Assembly: GCF_001659605.2 (NCBI RefSeq)
Contig: NC_035161.2
Coordinates: forward strand, 2,920,343 to 2,984,342
Length of the DNA: 64,000 nucleotides
Direction of reading: 5' to 3'
DNA from: Manihot esculenta
Taxonomy: Eukaryota > Streptophyta > Magnoliopsida > Malpighiales > Euphorbiaceae
Both the position numbers and the translations under genes were made by a program. A model generated the notes under the pieces. It ran no database searches. It was not told the DNA's origin and worked only from the letters and a program-made list of their open reading frames with translations. Positions 33,809 to 46,236 of this stretch are shown one piece after another (the first letter of the stretch is position 1; the number at the start of each line of letters is the position of its first letter).

Positions 33809-33899
33809 TAACCAACCAATGTGATTAGAAATATAGATAATCAAGCGATTTTAGTTTCGAGAACACTACAAAAATTTTTTGATACGTTTAACTAAGTAT

Positions 33900-36426
33900 T
33901 GTAATACCCGGCTAGATTCCGGCATCGGAATCCCTACCTCCCGGCGGAATCTCCGTTGAAATCTGGGATTTTGATGATGCCAGAGTCTTCTTGTAGGGTA
34001 AAAGGTGTTTTCTAAAATGTTTTTACTGATTTCATGGTTTTAAATGAAAAAGATTTGAGTTTTGAAAAGAAAAGACCAAGGAGGCATTTGCCAGGTTCGG
34101 CCGCCGAAAGTGAAGTTTGGCCGCCGAACATGGAAAGGTTTCGGGAGTGCCTTTGGCCTCCGAAAGCCTTGTTTGAATGAACCAAGGTTCGGCCGCCGAA
34201 CCTCAAGTTCGGCCGCCGAACATGCATGAGTTTAGGGGGCACGTTAGGCTGCCGAAGGTGGTTCAACAAGCCACCTATAAAGATCCCTCAGATCGGAAAT
34301 GGGAGAGTTTTCTCCTCATTCTCGAGCTCAGGTGAGTTTAGGTCCTCCTTTGGTCGTTTTCATGTTTTTCTCTACCCACCCTTTAAGTTTTCATGAGATC
34401 TACCCTTGTTTTGAAGATTTGAAACCAAATAGAAGTTTTGGAGCTTGGATCCTCCACACCTTCGAGTTAGGGATCACACCACCCCTCGATCTTCAAGAGG
34501 TAAGTGTAGATCCTTGCTTCCCTACTGTTTTTAATGAAGTTTTAGTAAGTTTAATGATGTTTTGATGGTTGAGTATGGGTAGATATGCATGTAGGTTTAT
34601 GTGGGTTTTATGCCCAATGCATGTTTATGTCATGTTATGTTGAAAGTTAAGTTAGTTTATACATGTGGGAGAGTGTATGCATGATTGGGAAGGAGCAAGT
34701 GAGATTATGGGGTGTTTTGATGATTTTGGCCTATGTGGGTCATAAGCTATCTATGCATGCTTTGGATGTTGTTTTTGGAGTTTAAATCTAGTTGTTAAGC
34801 TCCTTTATGCATGACTAAGGGTTTATGCATGGTTTTGAGAAGTTTATGCATGTTTTAAAAGGTTGGATGCTTGTTTTGGGGGTTTGGGAGGCTTGTATGC
34901 ACAAGGGCTGAGTTCTGGAAGAACTCAGGTTCGGCCGCCGAAGGTGGTTTCGGCTGCCGAACATGCCTATGGATGCATGAATTGGCCGCCAAATCTTGCC
35001 CCCGAAAGTTGTGTTTCAGAGCTGAAGCAGACTTTCGGCCGCCGAAGGTGATGTTCGGCCGCCGAAGGTGATGTTCGGCCGCCGAAAGTGCATGACTTTC
35101 GTCTCTGGAGAAAGGGTTCGGCCGCCGAAGGCGCCCCCGAACCTGCATGACTTTCGTCTCTGGAAGGGACCTTCGGCCGCCGAAAGTGCCCTGTCCAGCC
35201 TTTTCATGAGTGTTCTGTATGCATGTTTCCTTGATTCTTTAAGGGGTTTTTGGGGAGTTGTTTATGAGTTGTTTAGGGTGTGTTTGGCACCTCACTAGAG
35301 TCCACCTGTGTAGGATCGGACCCGAGGAACCGAGGTGTTTAGCAGTGTCCGCCATTTCAAAGTCAGCCCAGAGCTAGTCAGAGGTGAGTGGAACTAAACC
35401 TAATGCTTTAAATTAAGAAATTAAATGTTTTTAGAGCATGATCCATGCATCATGAAATGCCATGATATGTATTAGGTTGTTTTGCATTAGAATCCACGAA
35501 TATGATGCATTGCATAATATGTTGTTGATGTGGATGGATATTGGATGATCCTTAGCCCTCAGTATGAGATGAGATAATATGATATGAGATGACATGGTAT
35601 GATATAGAAAGCCCAGGTGTGGCCTAATCGCCCCTGGCATCATGTATATGTAAGGAAAGACCAGGCGTGGCCTAATCGCCCTTGGCATAGTTGGACATGT
35701 TATGATATGAGTTATGTAAGCGAATACTAGGTGTGGCCTCATCGCCCCTGGTATAGTTGGACATATTTCGATATGTAGAGGGCTAATGGTGACAAGTTCA
35801 TCCTTGATGTGATATGTTTGCGATGTGATGCATTCCATGATGGCATACTTGTAAATGAACTGTTCTGCTAGTGTGGTTTCCGCTCACTGGGCTTTATAGC
35901 TCACCCCTCTCCCCTAACCCCAGGTTTGCAGGGTCAGAGATAGTCAGAAGATCAGCAGGTTATGTCTATTGTCAGATTCATGTAATAGATTAGTAGTGGA
36001 CATGATGTAAGGTAAAGATATGTAATGAAATGTAAAATGTTATGATGTAAATCAATGTAATGTAATAGATAGAGTTGTGCTTTACCCTAGAAGTGTGGTT
36101 AATCCCTTTGTATATGGTCCTTATGTATGTCTTTAATGAGACCGGAAAACCAAGCTTATTATATGTTGCCCCATTAGAGTTGACGATGAGAACTCTAGTG
36201 TTGGGGTTTATGTTTATGAGTTTGTGCATGCACGGGTTAAGCTTGGTGTATGAAAGAAAGAAAAAGTTTACAAATTTTATGTTTTACAGCTTTTATGTTT
36301 ATGTTTGATCATGTTTGGGATTATACCAGATGTACAGGATGTATGTTAGGCTTGCTACGGGTCCTGGCGGCCTTAAGCCGATCTGGATCCTAGCGCCGGT
36401 AGCGGTCCGATTTTCGGGTCGTTACA
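33900..36426 (+). mobile_element. 5' LTR of element E
   Basis: TGTAATACCCGG to GGGTCGTTACA. The TATA box TATAAAG is at 34,276-34,282. Palindrome TTCGGCCGCCGAA clusters lie at about 34,095-34,225 and 34,929-35,185, and a three-unit CCAGG...CCTGG minisatellite at 35,608-35,755. Open frames inside are not genes. Confidence 0.95.
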
Positions 36427-36429
36427 GAA

Positions 36430-36443
36430 TGGTATCAGAGCCC
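36430..36443 (+). promoter_or_regulatory. Primer-binding site of element E (initiator tRNA-Met)
   Basis: TGGTATCAGAGCCC starts 4 nt after the LTR end; TGGTATCAGAGC is complementary to the 3' end of plant initiator methionine tRNA, which primes minus-strand synthesis in many gypsy and copia elements. Confidence 0.9.
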
Positions 36444-36664
36444 TAGGTTCACATGGTCGGACCTAGAGTGTCGGGCTCATAGAGGTTATAGAAGGGCAAG
36501 CACAATAGGAAAGATCATGTCCACTAGGATAGGATGTGGAGTCCTGTCTTGTATGATGATGTGAAATGTCATGATGATACGCATGTGCATTAATGTTATG
36601 TATGTGAGGTAGGTTCATGTGTTTCCACGTGGACCGTATGATGCTAATGTTTATGTGATATGTT

Positions 36665-38317
36665 ATGCTTTCAGGAGTTAAGATGAGGGGAACTCGTCGA
36701 TCTGCTAGATTGACTGGAGCTCCGCCAGAGAATGAGGGCATGGATGCCCATTCCCCTACTCTGCAGAGGGCAAGATCTTGTAGGACGATCAGGGAAGGTA
36801 CATCAAGGGGCCCTAGAAGGTCTTTTGATGCAAGTCGGAGGAGATCAGTTCATGGTGGTAGGTCAGATGATGTGATGGAAACTGAGGAGGATAATCAGAG
36901 AAGAGATAGCAGTTTGGGTAGGAGTATGTCAGAAGAGGATATGGGAGAGTCCCAAGGAGGCACTCAGGCCTCGGGCTTTGTTCCACCACAGTATCCACCC
37001 TACCCGCAAGGGCCAGGGTATCCGATGGGAGGTACATCGGATTTCTTTCATTGCAGCCCATATCCCACCTTCATGCCCTATCCTCCCTTTTACCCACTGT
37101 ACACACAGTACCCCATGTTTCCATCCTCACCCTTTTTCCCAGGTCCAGCAAACCCTAACCCAGAGAATGCTGCACCTCCTCCTCCACCAGCAGAACCAAT
37201 AGTCCCTGATGTCCAGATACCCAAACATGGTTCAGCAGTTGGGGGTAAAGTAAAGATGACAGACTACCTAAAGTTGGATGCCCCCAAGTTTGCATCAGGT
37301 GATGACCCTTTTGAGTACCTCAAAACGGTGAAGATGATAATTGATGAGTTGGGAGCAAGTGACAGTAGAGCCATTCAGATGGCAGGGTTCACATTGAAAT
37401 GCAAGAAGGCAAGGGAATGGTTCAAAAACTATGTGGACCCAAGGTTGGAAAGCTTATCCTGGGAGCAGTTTGCCAATGAGTTTGCAGGATGGGCTTTTCC
37501 AGATAGTTCCAGAGAACTGAAGATGATTGAATTTGAGCAGTTAAGGCAGACGGAAGAGATGAGTGTAGAGGAGTTTATAGACAGGTTCCTGGAGCTGTTG
37601 CCGTTTGCAGGACAAGGTCTTGACACAGATCTGAAGAAGTCTAGGAGATATGTTATGAAGCTTCACTCCAGGTATTCCTCGTTGATTCAATCAGCAGAAA
37701 GGGAGAGTTTCCATGCTATAGTGGATATGGCACGGAAAATGGAGGCTAGTGCCACCCTTTAAGGGACAGTTAAACAGTACGTGGCACAGTCTTCGGGTTC
37801 CAAAGCCCCGGGGACAAGTGATGTTAATCTCTTCCCTCTGAGCGAGGCTGTCACAAAGAGTAAGAAGGGAGGCAGAGGCCTCAGAAAATCGAAGAAGAGC
37901 AAGTTCTGGGATCAGATAAAGTCTGGTCTGGGTATAAGTGATGGTTCGAGCTCTGGTTCGGGTAACTCCAGATGTACGAGGTGCGGTAGGCCGCACAAGG
38001 GAGTCTGCTTGGTAGGGACAACGGCATGTTTCAGGTGCGGACAAGAGGGGCACATGGCACGTGAGTGTCCCACCGCGACCTTGGTGACACAGTCCCAGCA
38101 GACAGTTTCAGGTAGAATGGCTCAGCCAGGAGCTCCAGCCATGGCGCAGGGCAGAGGCAGAAGAAGAGGGATAGCTCCTTCTTCAGCAGGTTTCCCAAGT
38201 GAAGGTCCATCAGCTCCAGCACGGATCTTCACTATGACCCAGCAGGAGGCTAACACATCGAACCCGATGGGATCAGGTAATCTCACTCTAGTATGTTCTG
38301 ATGTGTATGTTTTATGA
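36665..38317 (+). pseudogene. Tekay gag with zinc knuckles, one nonsense codon
   Basis: The frame begins at ATG 36,665 (a second Met at 36,683 starts MRGTRRSARLTG, a typical gag start, and may be the true one) and stays open to a TGA ending at 38,317, except for TAA at 37,760-37,762, explicable as CAA to TAA. The N-terminal third is basic then Pro/Tyr-rich. A retrotransposon gag core follows (LDAPKFASGDDPFEYL, AREWFKNYVDP, EFIDRFLELL). After the stop come two Cys-rich knuckles, CTRCGRPHKGVC (about 37,974-38,010) and CFRCGQEGHMAREC (C-X2-C-X4-H-X4-C). The product would form the virus-like particle and bind RNA. It is far better preserved than the pol that follows. Whether the 365-residue product made before the stop works is unknown. 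Confidence 0.9.
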
Positions 38318-40690
38318 ACCCTGATGTTTCTCTTTCTTTGTTTGCTTGCGAGTCATTGTGAGGTTGGGCATGATAGCTTAAGGGTTAGAGTATCCCCTTT
38401 GGGTCGGTGGACCCAAGTGTGATCCATCAGTGACAGAGTCAGTCTGCCGGTATAGTTCAGAGTATGTTGTGAGTAGATGCCTTCCAGCTGGCCTGGCGAT
38501 TCTAGATTTGACTGTTTGACGTCATTCTAGTGTTGGATTGGTTCTTCTACTAGTGGTGCTACCTGAGTCTGCAAAGACAAGGTAGTCTAGTCCAGAGGTC
38601 AGGATGGATCAAAGGTAGTCCTTTGAGGGGACAGAGTAGGGATACCTAGAAGTTTGATGTCAGCCCTACGGGCTCGTAGGTTGTTCAGGAAAGGTTATCA
38701 GGGGTTCTAGCTTTTTAGAGAGAGTTTGTTGGTCGGGTCAGGGAGCCAGCCTCAGTGCCAGTTGTTAGAGAAGTTCTTAGATGTTTCCCCAGACGAGTTC
38801 CCAGGACTACCACCTGTCAGGGAGATAGAGTTCCAAATAGAAGTAATGCATGGAATTGGACCAATCTCTATCCCTCCCCACAGGATGGTATCATCGGAGT
38901 TAAAAGAGTTGTAAGGATCAGTTGCAAAAGTTGGTAGACAAGGGTTCCCATCTAACTAAGCACCTCACCTTGGGGTGTTCCAGTGTTGTTACGAGGACGA
39001 AGGATGGATCCCTAGGACTTTGTATCGACTACAAGTCGTTGAACAAAGTCACTACCCAGAACAAGTATTTGTTACCTTGGATCGATGATCTATTTTTAAA
39101 CCAGCTAGCAGGAGCTGGTTGCCTTTCCAAAATAGATCTGAAGTCCATGTACCATCAGTTAAGATCAAGGAAGAAGACGTACATAGAGCAGTGTTTAGAA
39201 CCAGATATGGGCACTATGAGTTTCTAGGAATGTCGTTCGGGTTAATGAACGCCCCTACAGTATTCATGGATCTCATAAGCAAAGTTTTAGTCGGTTTCTG
39301 GACCACCCCATTACTGTCTTCATTGACGGTACCTCGGTGAGTTCCAGAAATACAGAAGAGTATGCCCATTATCTGAAATCAGGATTTGCAGATCCTGAGA
39401 GAACATGGCTTGGATGCCAGTTCTCCAAATGTGAGTTGCGGTCGAGGAGCATACCTTTCTTGGGTCATGGTATGTCAAAAAAAAGAAAAAGAAAAAAAGG
39501 GGTAAGTGAGGTAGACCCGAGAAAGTTGAAGTTGTAGCTGACTAGCCCAGACCCATTGTAGTGACAAAGATCAAGAGCTTTTTGGGTTGGGCAGGTTACC
39601 TACTGGAGGTTCATCTAGAACTTCTCTAGAGTTGCCGCTCCTATGACCAGATGGATCAAGAAGAACCAGAGGATTGTGTGGTCTACTCAGTGTGAAGGAG
39701 GCTTTGAAGAGCCGAAGGAAATGTTGATGTCAGTACCAGTGGTGGCTCTGTCCGCCAGTAATGAAGATGTCACAGTGTCCTGTGATGCGTTCCGAGTGGA
39801 ACTAGATTGTGTGTTAACGTAAAGTGGCTGGATGATTGCTTATGCTTCTAAGTAGCTGAAGAAGCATGAGTTGAATCATCTTACACATGACCTAGAGATG
39901 GCGATGATAATCTTTGCACTCAAGATGTGGAGGCGATGCCTGTATAAGGTATGATGGTAGATCCTTACGGGTCGAAAGAGCTTGCAATACATCTTGAGTC
40001 AAAGGGGAAGAACCGGTGGCAGAGGAGATGGGTAAAAACTGTGTAGTGGTTATGACTTTAAGGTTCATTTTACGGTGAGGCAAATATTTTGAGAGATGCC
40101 CTCAACCGGAAACCACTTGACGGCTATCCCATCCCTTAGTATAGTAAGAAGAAGGTCAGTAGTCAAGGAATGAGAAGAATCAGAACTGCTGTGAGTCAGC
40201 AGGAGAGTTATGAAGTTGCCCGCAAAAGGTATGTAGAGTTTCAGAAGAGAGAAGAGTTTTATCAGAGTGCGCAGCGGAAGCATGAGGAGGTTCTCGAAGA
40301 AGTTGAGGTTGCTGGAGGTGTCTCCTAAAGAGAGGGTGATTCATAATGGGCAGGAAGGTAAATTAGTTCTCAAATACATTGGACCCTTTGATATCCTGCA
40401 AAGGATTGGGAATGTATCTCACGAGTTAGATTTGCCCACTCCAATGGGAGAGATCCATCCGTTTTCCCATGTTTCCACGATATATGAGTTCGTGTCGAAT
40501 CCGAGTGAGGTTCTTAAAGGAACCAGAGGTGGGGATCGTAGAGGATCTCACCTATGTTGAGCAGCTAGTACGCACCGCAGACACACAAGTTAGAAAGTGT
40601 GGAAACAAGGAAATCCCGATGGTGAAAGTCCCTTAGAATCACCTTAAGATGAAAAGTACACCAGGGAGACCGAGAGTTCGTACTCCAGTG
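38258..40690 (+). pseudogene. Decayed Tekay pol (protease, RT, RNase H; integrase core deleted)
   Basis: Segments align in order with the pol of element B but in all three frames: protease start near 38,275; RT pieces SLGLCIDYKSLNKVTT near 39,005 and LAGAGCLSKIDLKSMYHQL near 39,105; MSFGLMNAPTVFMDL at 39,230; the YxDD region unrecognisable near 39,315; RNase H pieces 39,770-40,090. Then, after a region matching the end of RNase H (about 40,140-40,175), the sequence jumps to the integrase C-terminal part (RIRTA near 40,180; GKLVLKYIGPFDILQRIGN near 40,360). About 1.3 kb present in B (zinc finger and D,D,E core) are therefore missing. An A-rich insertion (AAAAAAAGAAAAAGAAAAAA) sits at 39,477-39,497. 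Confidence 0.85.
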
Positions 40691-40771
40691 ATATCGTGTT
40701 TCTTTATAGATTAGAGCTTATGTGTTGTCATGATTGTGCTTATGTTATGTATATGCATGTGTCTGTTTGTT

Positions 40772-40810
40772 TGAACATTCGGGGATGAATGTTCTTAAAG
40801 GGGGGAAGAA
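40772..40810 (+). promoter_or_regulatory. Polypurine tract with hairpin, element E
   Basis: AAAGGGGGGAAGAA at 40,797-40,810 abuts the 3' LTR. GAACATTC and GAATGTTC just before it pair with 8-bp arms, slightly weaker than in element B. Confidence 0.85.
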
Positions 40811-43339
40811 TGTAATACCCGGCTAGATTCCGGCATCGGAATCCCTACCTCCCGGCGGAATCTCCATTGGAATCTGGGATTTTGATGATGCCAAAGTCTT
40901 CTTGTAGGGTAAAAGGTGTTTTCTAAAATGTTTTTACTGATTTCATGGTTTTAAATGAAAAAGATTTGAGTTTTGAAAAGAAAAGACCAATGAGGCATTT
41001 GCCAGGTTCGGCCGCCGAAAGTGAAGTTCGGCCGCCGAACATGGAAAGGTTTCGGGAGTGCCTTTGGCCTCCGAAAGCCTTGTTTGAATGAACCAAGGTT
41101 CGGCCGCCGAACCTCAAGTTCGGCCGCCGAACATGCATGAGTTTAGGGGGCACGTTAGGCTGCCGAAGTTGGTTCAACAGGCCACCTATAAAGAGCCCTC
41201 AGATCGGAAATGGGCGAGTTTTCTCCCCATTCTCGAGCTCAGGTGAGTTTAGGTCCTCCTTTGGTCGTTTTCATGTTTTTCTCTACCCACCCTTTAAGTT
41301 TTCATGAGATCTACCCTTGTTTTGAAGATTTGAAACCAAATAGAAGTTTTGGAGCTTGGATCCTCCACACCTCCGAGTTAGGGATCACACCACCCCTCGA
41401 TCTTCAAGAGGTAAGTGTAGATCCTTGCTTCCCTACTGTTTTTAATGAAGTTTTAGTAAGTTTAATGATGTTTTGATGGTTGAGTATGGGTAGATATGCA
41501 CGTAGGGTTTATGTGGGTTTTATGCCCAATGCATGTTTATGTGATGTTATGTTGAAAGTTAAGTTAGTTTATACATGTGGGAGAGTGTATGCATGATTGG
41601 GAAGGAGCAAGTGAGATTATGGGGTGTTTTGATGATTTTGGCCTATGTGGGTCATAAGCTATCTATGCATGCTTTGGATGTTGTTTTTGGAGTTTAAATC
41701 TAGTTGTTAAGCTCCTTTATGCATGACTAAAGGTTTATGCATGGTTTTGAGAAGTTTATGCATGTTTTAAAAGGTTGGATGCTTGTTTTGGGGGTTTGGG
41801 AGGCTTGTATGCACAAGGGCTGAGTTCTGGAAGAACTCAAGTTCGGCCGCCGAAGGTGGTTTCGGCCGCCGAACATGCCATGGATGCATGAATTGGCCGC
41901 CAAACCTTGCCCCTGAAAGTTGTGTTTCAGAGCTGAAGCAGACTTTCGGCCAAACCTTGCCGCCGAAGGTGATGTTCGGCCGCCGAAAGTGCATGACTTT
42001 CGTCTCTGGAGAAAGGGTTCGGCCGCCGAAGGCGCCCCTGAACCTGCATGACTTTCGTCTCTGGAAGGGACCTTCGGCGGCCGAAAGTGCCGCCGAAAGT
42101 GCCCTGTCCAGCCTTTTCATGAGTGTTCTGTATGCATGTTTCCTTGATGCTTTAAGGGGTTTTTTGGGAGTTGTTTATGAGTTGTTTAGGGTGTGTTTGG
42201 CACCTCACTAGAGTCCACCTGTGTAGGATCGGACCCGAGGAACCGAGGTGTTTAGCAGTGTCCGCCATTTCAAAGTCGGCCCAGAGCTAGTCAGAGGTGA
42301 GTGGAACTAAACCTAATGCTTTAAATTAAGAAATTAAATGTTTTTAGAGCATGATCCATGCATCATGAAATGCCATGATATGTATTAGGTTGTTTTGCAT
42401 TAGAATCCACGAATATGATGCATTGCATAATATGTTGTTGATGTGGATGGATATTGGATGATCCTTAGCCCTCAGTATGAGATGAGATAATATGATATGA
42501 GATGACATGGTATGATATAGAAAGCCCAGGTGTGGCCTAATCGCCCCTGGCATCATGTATATGTAAGGAAAGACCAGGTGTGGCCTAATCGCCCCTGGCA
42601 TAGTTGGACATGTTATGATATGAGTTATGTAAGCGAATACTAGGTGTGGCCTCATCGCCCCTGGTATAGTTGGACATATTTCGATATGTAGAGGGCTAAT
42701 GGTGACAAGTTCATCCTTGATGTGATATGTTTGTGATGTGATGCATTCCATGATGGCATACTTGTAAATGAACTGTTCTGCTAGTGTGGTTTCCGCTCAC
42801 TGGGTTTTATAGCTCACCCCTCTCCCCTAACCCCAGGTTTGCAGGGTCAGAGATAGTCAGAAGATCAGCAGGTTATGTCTATGGTCAGATTCATGTAATA
42901 GATTAGTAGTGGACATGATGTAAGGTAAAGATATGTAATGAAATGTAAAATGTTATGATGTAAATCAATGTAATGTAATAGATAGAGTTGTGCTTTGCCC
43001 TAGAAGTGTGGTTAATCCCTTTGTATATGGTCCTTATGTATGTCTTTAATGAGACCGGAAAACCAAGCTTATTATATGTTACCCCATTAGAGTTGACGAT
43101 TAGAACTCTAGTGTTGGGGTTTATGTTTATGAGTTTGTGCATGCACGGGTTAAGCTTGGTGTATGAAAGAAAGAAAAAGTTTACAAATTTTATGTTTTAC
43201 AGCTTTTATGTTTATGTTTGATCATGTTTGGGATTATACCAGATGTACAGGATGTATGTTAGGCTTGCTACGGGTCCTGGCGGCCTTAAGCCGATCTGGA
43301 TCCTAGCGCCGGTAGCGGTCCGATTTTCGGGTCGTTACA
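40811..43339 (+). mobile_element. 3' LTR of element E
   Basis: Almost identical to the 5' LTR; most visible differences are single substitutions, plus a small rearrangement in the palindrome cluster around 41,940-42,090 (an added GCCAAACCTTGCC segment and one inverted TTCGGCGGCCGAA). TATA box at 41,187-41,193; minisatellite at 42,521-42,668. Confidence 0.95.
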
Positions 43340-43344
43340 AGTAT

Positions 43345-44055
43345 GGGGGAGATTTATATTAGAATGCTACAAGATTAAATCTTGATAAGTTGCTAAATAA
43401 TGGAGAAGAATCAAATATTGTTCATAATATCATTTTTATTCATTAGCTGATTGTAGCTTGTTTTCTTATTATCTCATACTTCTCAAATATAGTTTTCATC
43501 TTCTAAGCCTTAAATTAAGCAATGGTAACTTGATTTGTCATAATTTGAAGCTTCCCATATTAAATGTTTAAAGAATGTGAATACTTCAATCCACAACTTA
43601 TTGTTGAAAAATTGTACCATTCCCATACTCGTATCATTCTCTCCTTCCTCGAAAAGATTTATTCTCGAATCTTCAACCATAATGACAAGAAAATGATCGA
43701 CATACATGGGATGCTCTTTAAATTCAGTACGAAATTCTGTAAATAAAATACTAAACTTTGACATCTCTCCTCTTTTTTTAAAAAATCAAATAACTGAAAC
43801 GATTTCTTTTCTTCACTCTTCTTTTTTTTTTCTCTCACTTCTTTTTTAAAATCTCACACAATTGAAATAAAATTTTTTTCTTTTTTCTTTTTTTACATAA
43901 ATATAACTAAAAAATTTTTCTTTGTTTTTTGTAAGAGAAACTATAAAATAAACTGAAATAACAATATAATAAGATAGATTGAGAAAAAAACTTATGAAAC
44001 AAATAAATATAGATAAATAGGAATTTACCTATTACTGTGTTCTGATACCAACTAA
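43345..44055 (-). mobile_element. Internal fragment of the TGCGGAA-family element with a reverse primer-binding site
   Basis: GTTCTGATACCAACTAATG at about 44,039-44,057 is, in reverse, CATTAGTTGGTATCAGAAC, a primer-binding-site-like sequence ending next to the LTR start at 44,056. About 650 bp of AT-rich sequence lies left of it. A minus-strand frame at 43,764-43,510 has no recognised domain. The piece is probably the 5' end of a minus-strand LTR element, truncated or of a small non-autonomous type. Confidence 0.5.
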
Positions 44056-45075
44056 TGCGGAACCCAAGATTAATTCGTGATCGAAAATTCATCACACAAC
44101 TTGACAAAGAACAAGGCTAAGATATCTTCCAGAGGTTGCTCTACCACACCCCTAACCAACCAATGTGATTAGAAATATAGATAATCAAGTGATTCTAGCT
44201 TCGAGAATGCCACAAAAAATCTTAATAAGTTAACTAAGCTAGAAGATCCATATTAAAACGCCACAAAGTGACAACCAGTAGATGGCCTGGCAGATGTTAA
44301 GATGAGGTGACAACCTATGATGAAGTGCAACGACCTGTTGACGGGATGGTTTGCTGAAGGGCCGACCTGCCAGAAAGAACGACCGACCTGCCTAATGGAA
44401 GCAGGATTGGGTAAGGCAAGCTTGATGAAAGAAGAGCTGGAGTGCTTGAGATGCTCGCAGGGCTAATGGAGCTCGGATGCTCGTCAAGGTAGGCTAGTTA
44501 TCAAGGAGAGCTCGGATACTCGAAAGGCAGGAAGGAAAGCCCGGAGGCTCGAAGACTCGCTAAGGCTTGAGAGCTCGAAATCCTGAAGGCTTGCAAGAGG
44601 CGAGAATGCCTAGAAGCTCAAAATGCATGGACTCTTCAAAGTGCTCAGAAGGTCTGACGCGCAATTTCTTTAAAGTGCTCGGATTGTCTGAGAGGATTAA
44701 GAGGAACGATAGCATTTTGTTTTTCCACCTTCATTTAAAAGTATTGAGGGGTCTTTCAATCTTTTCATGGGGGCCAAGGTCATTAAGTCTGCTATTTAAG
44801 AAGCAGACGTTTCTCTGTTTTTGGATATGAAAAAGTGCGCAAAGTGAAAAAGCATTGTGATTGTTTCTCTGCTATTTGTTAATCTGTAATCTAGCTTGTG
44901 CTTGTGTGTGATTGTTCTCTTCTTTATAACTCATCATGAATAAAGGATACCCTCTTTCGAGACATAAAACGATTCTCAAAAAATCAATTCGAACTCATAA
45001 AATTCTGTGTTTTCTTTTTCTCTATTTTTTTCTTTTTTTTTTCTTTATTTTCTTATTTTCTGTTATGTCGTTCAC
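44056..45075. mobile_element. TGCGGAA-family LTR, copy F2, with repeat block X copy 2
   Basis: It starts TGCGGAACCC and shares about 200 bp with F1 (including CCCCTAACCAACCAATG, the empty version of the J insertion site). It continues into block X (44,266-44,660) and then a stretch with CTATTTAAG (TATA-like, plus strand) at about 44,790 and a T-rich end. The right boundary is not fixed. Transcription direction is unclear because the primer-binding site points minus while the TATA-like motif points plus. Confidence 0.55.
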
Positions 45076-45780
45076 TGGATATCTGAGTTTAAACCTCCAA
45101 TAACAACATATTCAATATTTATTATATCAAAAAATTATTACTTATATTAAAATTTAAATAAAATTAATTAAAAAATATAATAATTTCATTAAATTTAATG
45201 ATAAATATTTAATTTAATTTTTTATTAAAAAATAATTATTATAAACTGTAATAATTGTTTTATTATGTTATTAAAATTAATTATTAGACTAATAATTTAG
45301 TTAATCAAATTTCAGATTTTATAATAATTTTTTCATATAATTTTAATATTTATAAAAATTTAGTTCTTTAAATTTGGATTAATTTATTTAATTTATAGTT
45401 TAATAATGGTGAATTTAAAAAAGTTGTTAATAAAATTAAACTTCAGCAATTAAATTATTTTTTAATTAAAAATTAAATTGTGAAGTTTATCAAATTTGAA
45501 ACTATATTGTAAATTATCTTATAACTTAACATTTATTTAAAAATTAACTTTAAAAAATAGTTTCAACACAAACATTTAAACAGATCACGCCCATCGAGTT
45601 AATAGTTATTGTGCTTTGAGTTCTGGGGAGCTCGGTTCCTTTATTGAAAAATAATTTGCATTCGTAAAATATTTTTTATAGGAAATAATATTTCATAGAA
45701 TAAATTTTTTTAAAAAATATTTTAAATTATTTATTTATACTATAAAAATAAAAACTATTAATAAAATTATATATTAATGT
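45076..45780. other. AT-rich intergenic stretch
   Basis: Very AT-rich, with no coding frame and no clear repeat boundary. A short AAATATTTTTTATAGGAAAT piece near 45,665 resembles the AT-rich repeat family of 28,456. Confidence 0.5.
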
Positions 45781-46236
45781 TGATAATCGTCAAACCTCAA
45801 CTACCCTAAGTAAGGTCGGACCGAAGAAAACAGCGCTGGCCCAAAACCCATGAAATCTCTTTTAGCTGATTCATCCAGCATCTCAAGACTTGATCTAGAT
45901 ATCAGGGCAGACCGGATCAACCGCAAGTCCAGATTCAGTAGGAGGTAATTTAGCCCGATGATGTGACGTGAGGAAGAATAGCATGTTTAGCCACTTTACA
46001 GTCCTGTCCGTATGTACGCCGGAGAAATTAAATGGCCGTCTGGCGTGAAAAGAGATTTTGACACGTCCGTATATATGGACTTGAGTGACAGAGACATGTG
46101 GCACTATAGCAGAAAAGCCATTAGACGTCACTAGCAGACAAAAGAAAAAGAAATAAAAGGGGAGAAACGTTTTTCTCTCTATCTAAATTTACACTTATAC
46201 CTATAACAGTAAACGAGTAAACCAAATAGAAGAGTT
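45781..46236 (+). mobile_element. Tat-type LTR fragment
   Basis: It starts TGATAATCGTCAAACC, like the probable LTR start of element H at 21,169. Its second half follows the H sequence near 23,400-23,480: GACATGTGGC (GACGCGTGGC in H), GTCACTAGCAGAC (GTCACCAGTAAGC in H), then ATAAAAGGGG. It is about 460 bp, much shorter than the H version, with no internal region attached. No flanking duplication was confirmed. Confidence 0.6.

Larger units (their letters stand above)
33900..43339 (+). mobile_element. Complete Tekay/Del LTR retrotransposon (element E), non-autonomous
   Basis: The element is 9,440 bp with LTRs at 33,900-36,426 (2,527 bp) and 40,811-43,339 (2,529 bp), flanked by perfect duplications AGTAT (33,895-33,899; 43,340-43,344). 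It carries a primer-binding site, a gag with one nonsense codon, a heavily decayed pol lacking the integrase zinc finger and core, and a polypurine tract. The LTRs differ at only a few per cent of positions on reading side by side, which dates insertion as recent relative to the decay of pol. Confidence 0.96.

Noticed and set aside
38726..39537. Separate small proteins in the pol relic of element E
   Set aside because: Each matches a part of the Tekay protease/RT in sequence order; they are fragments of one decayed gene.
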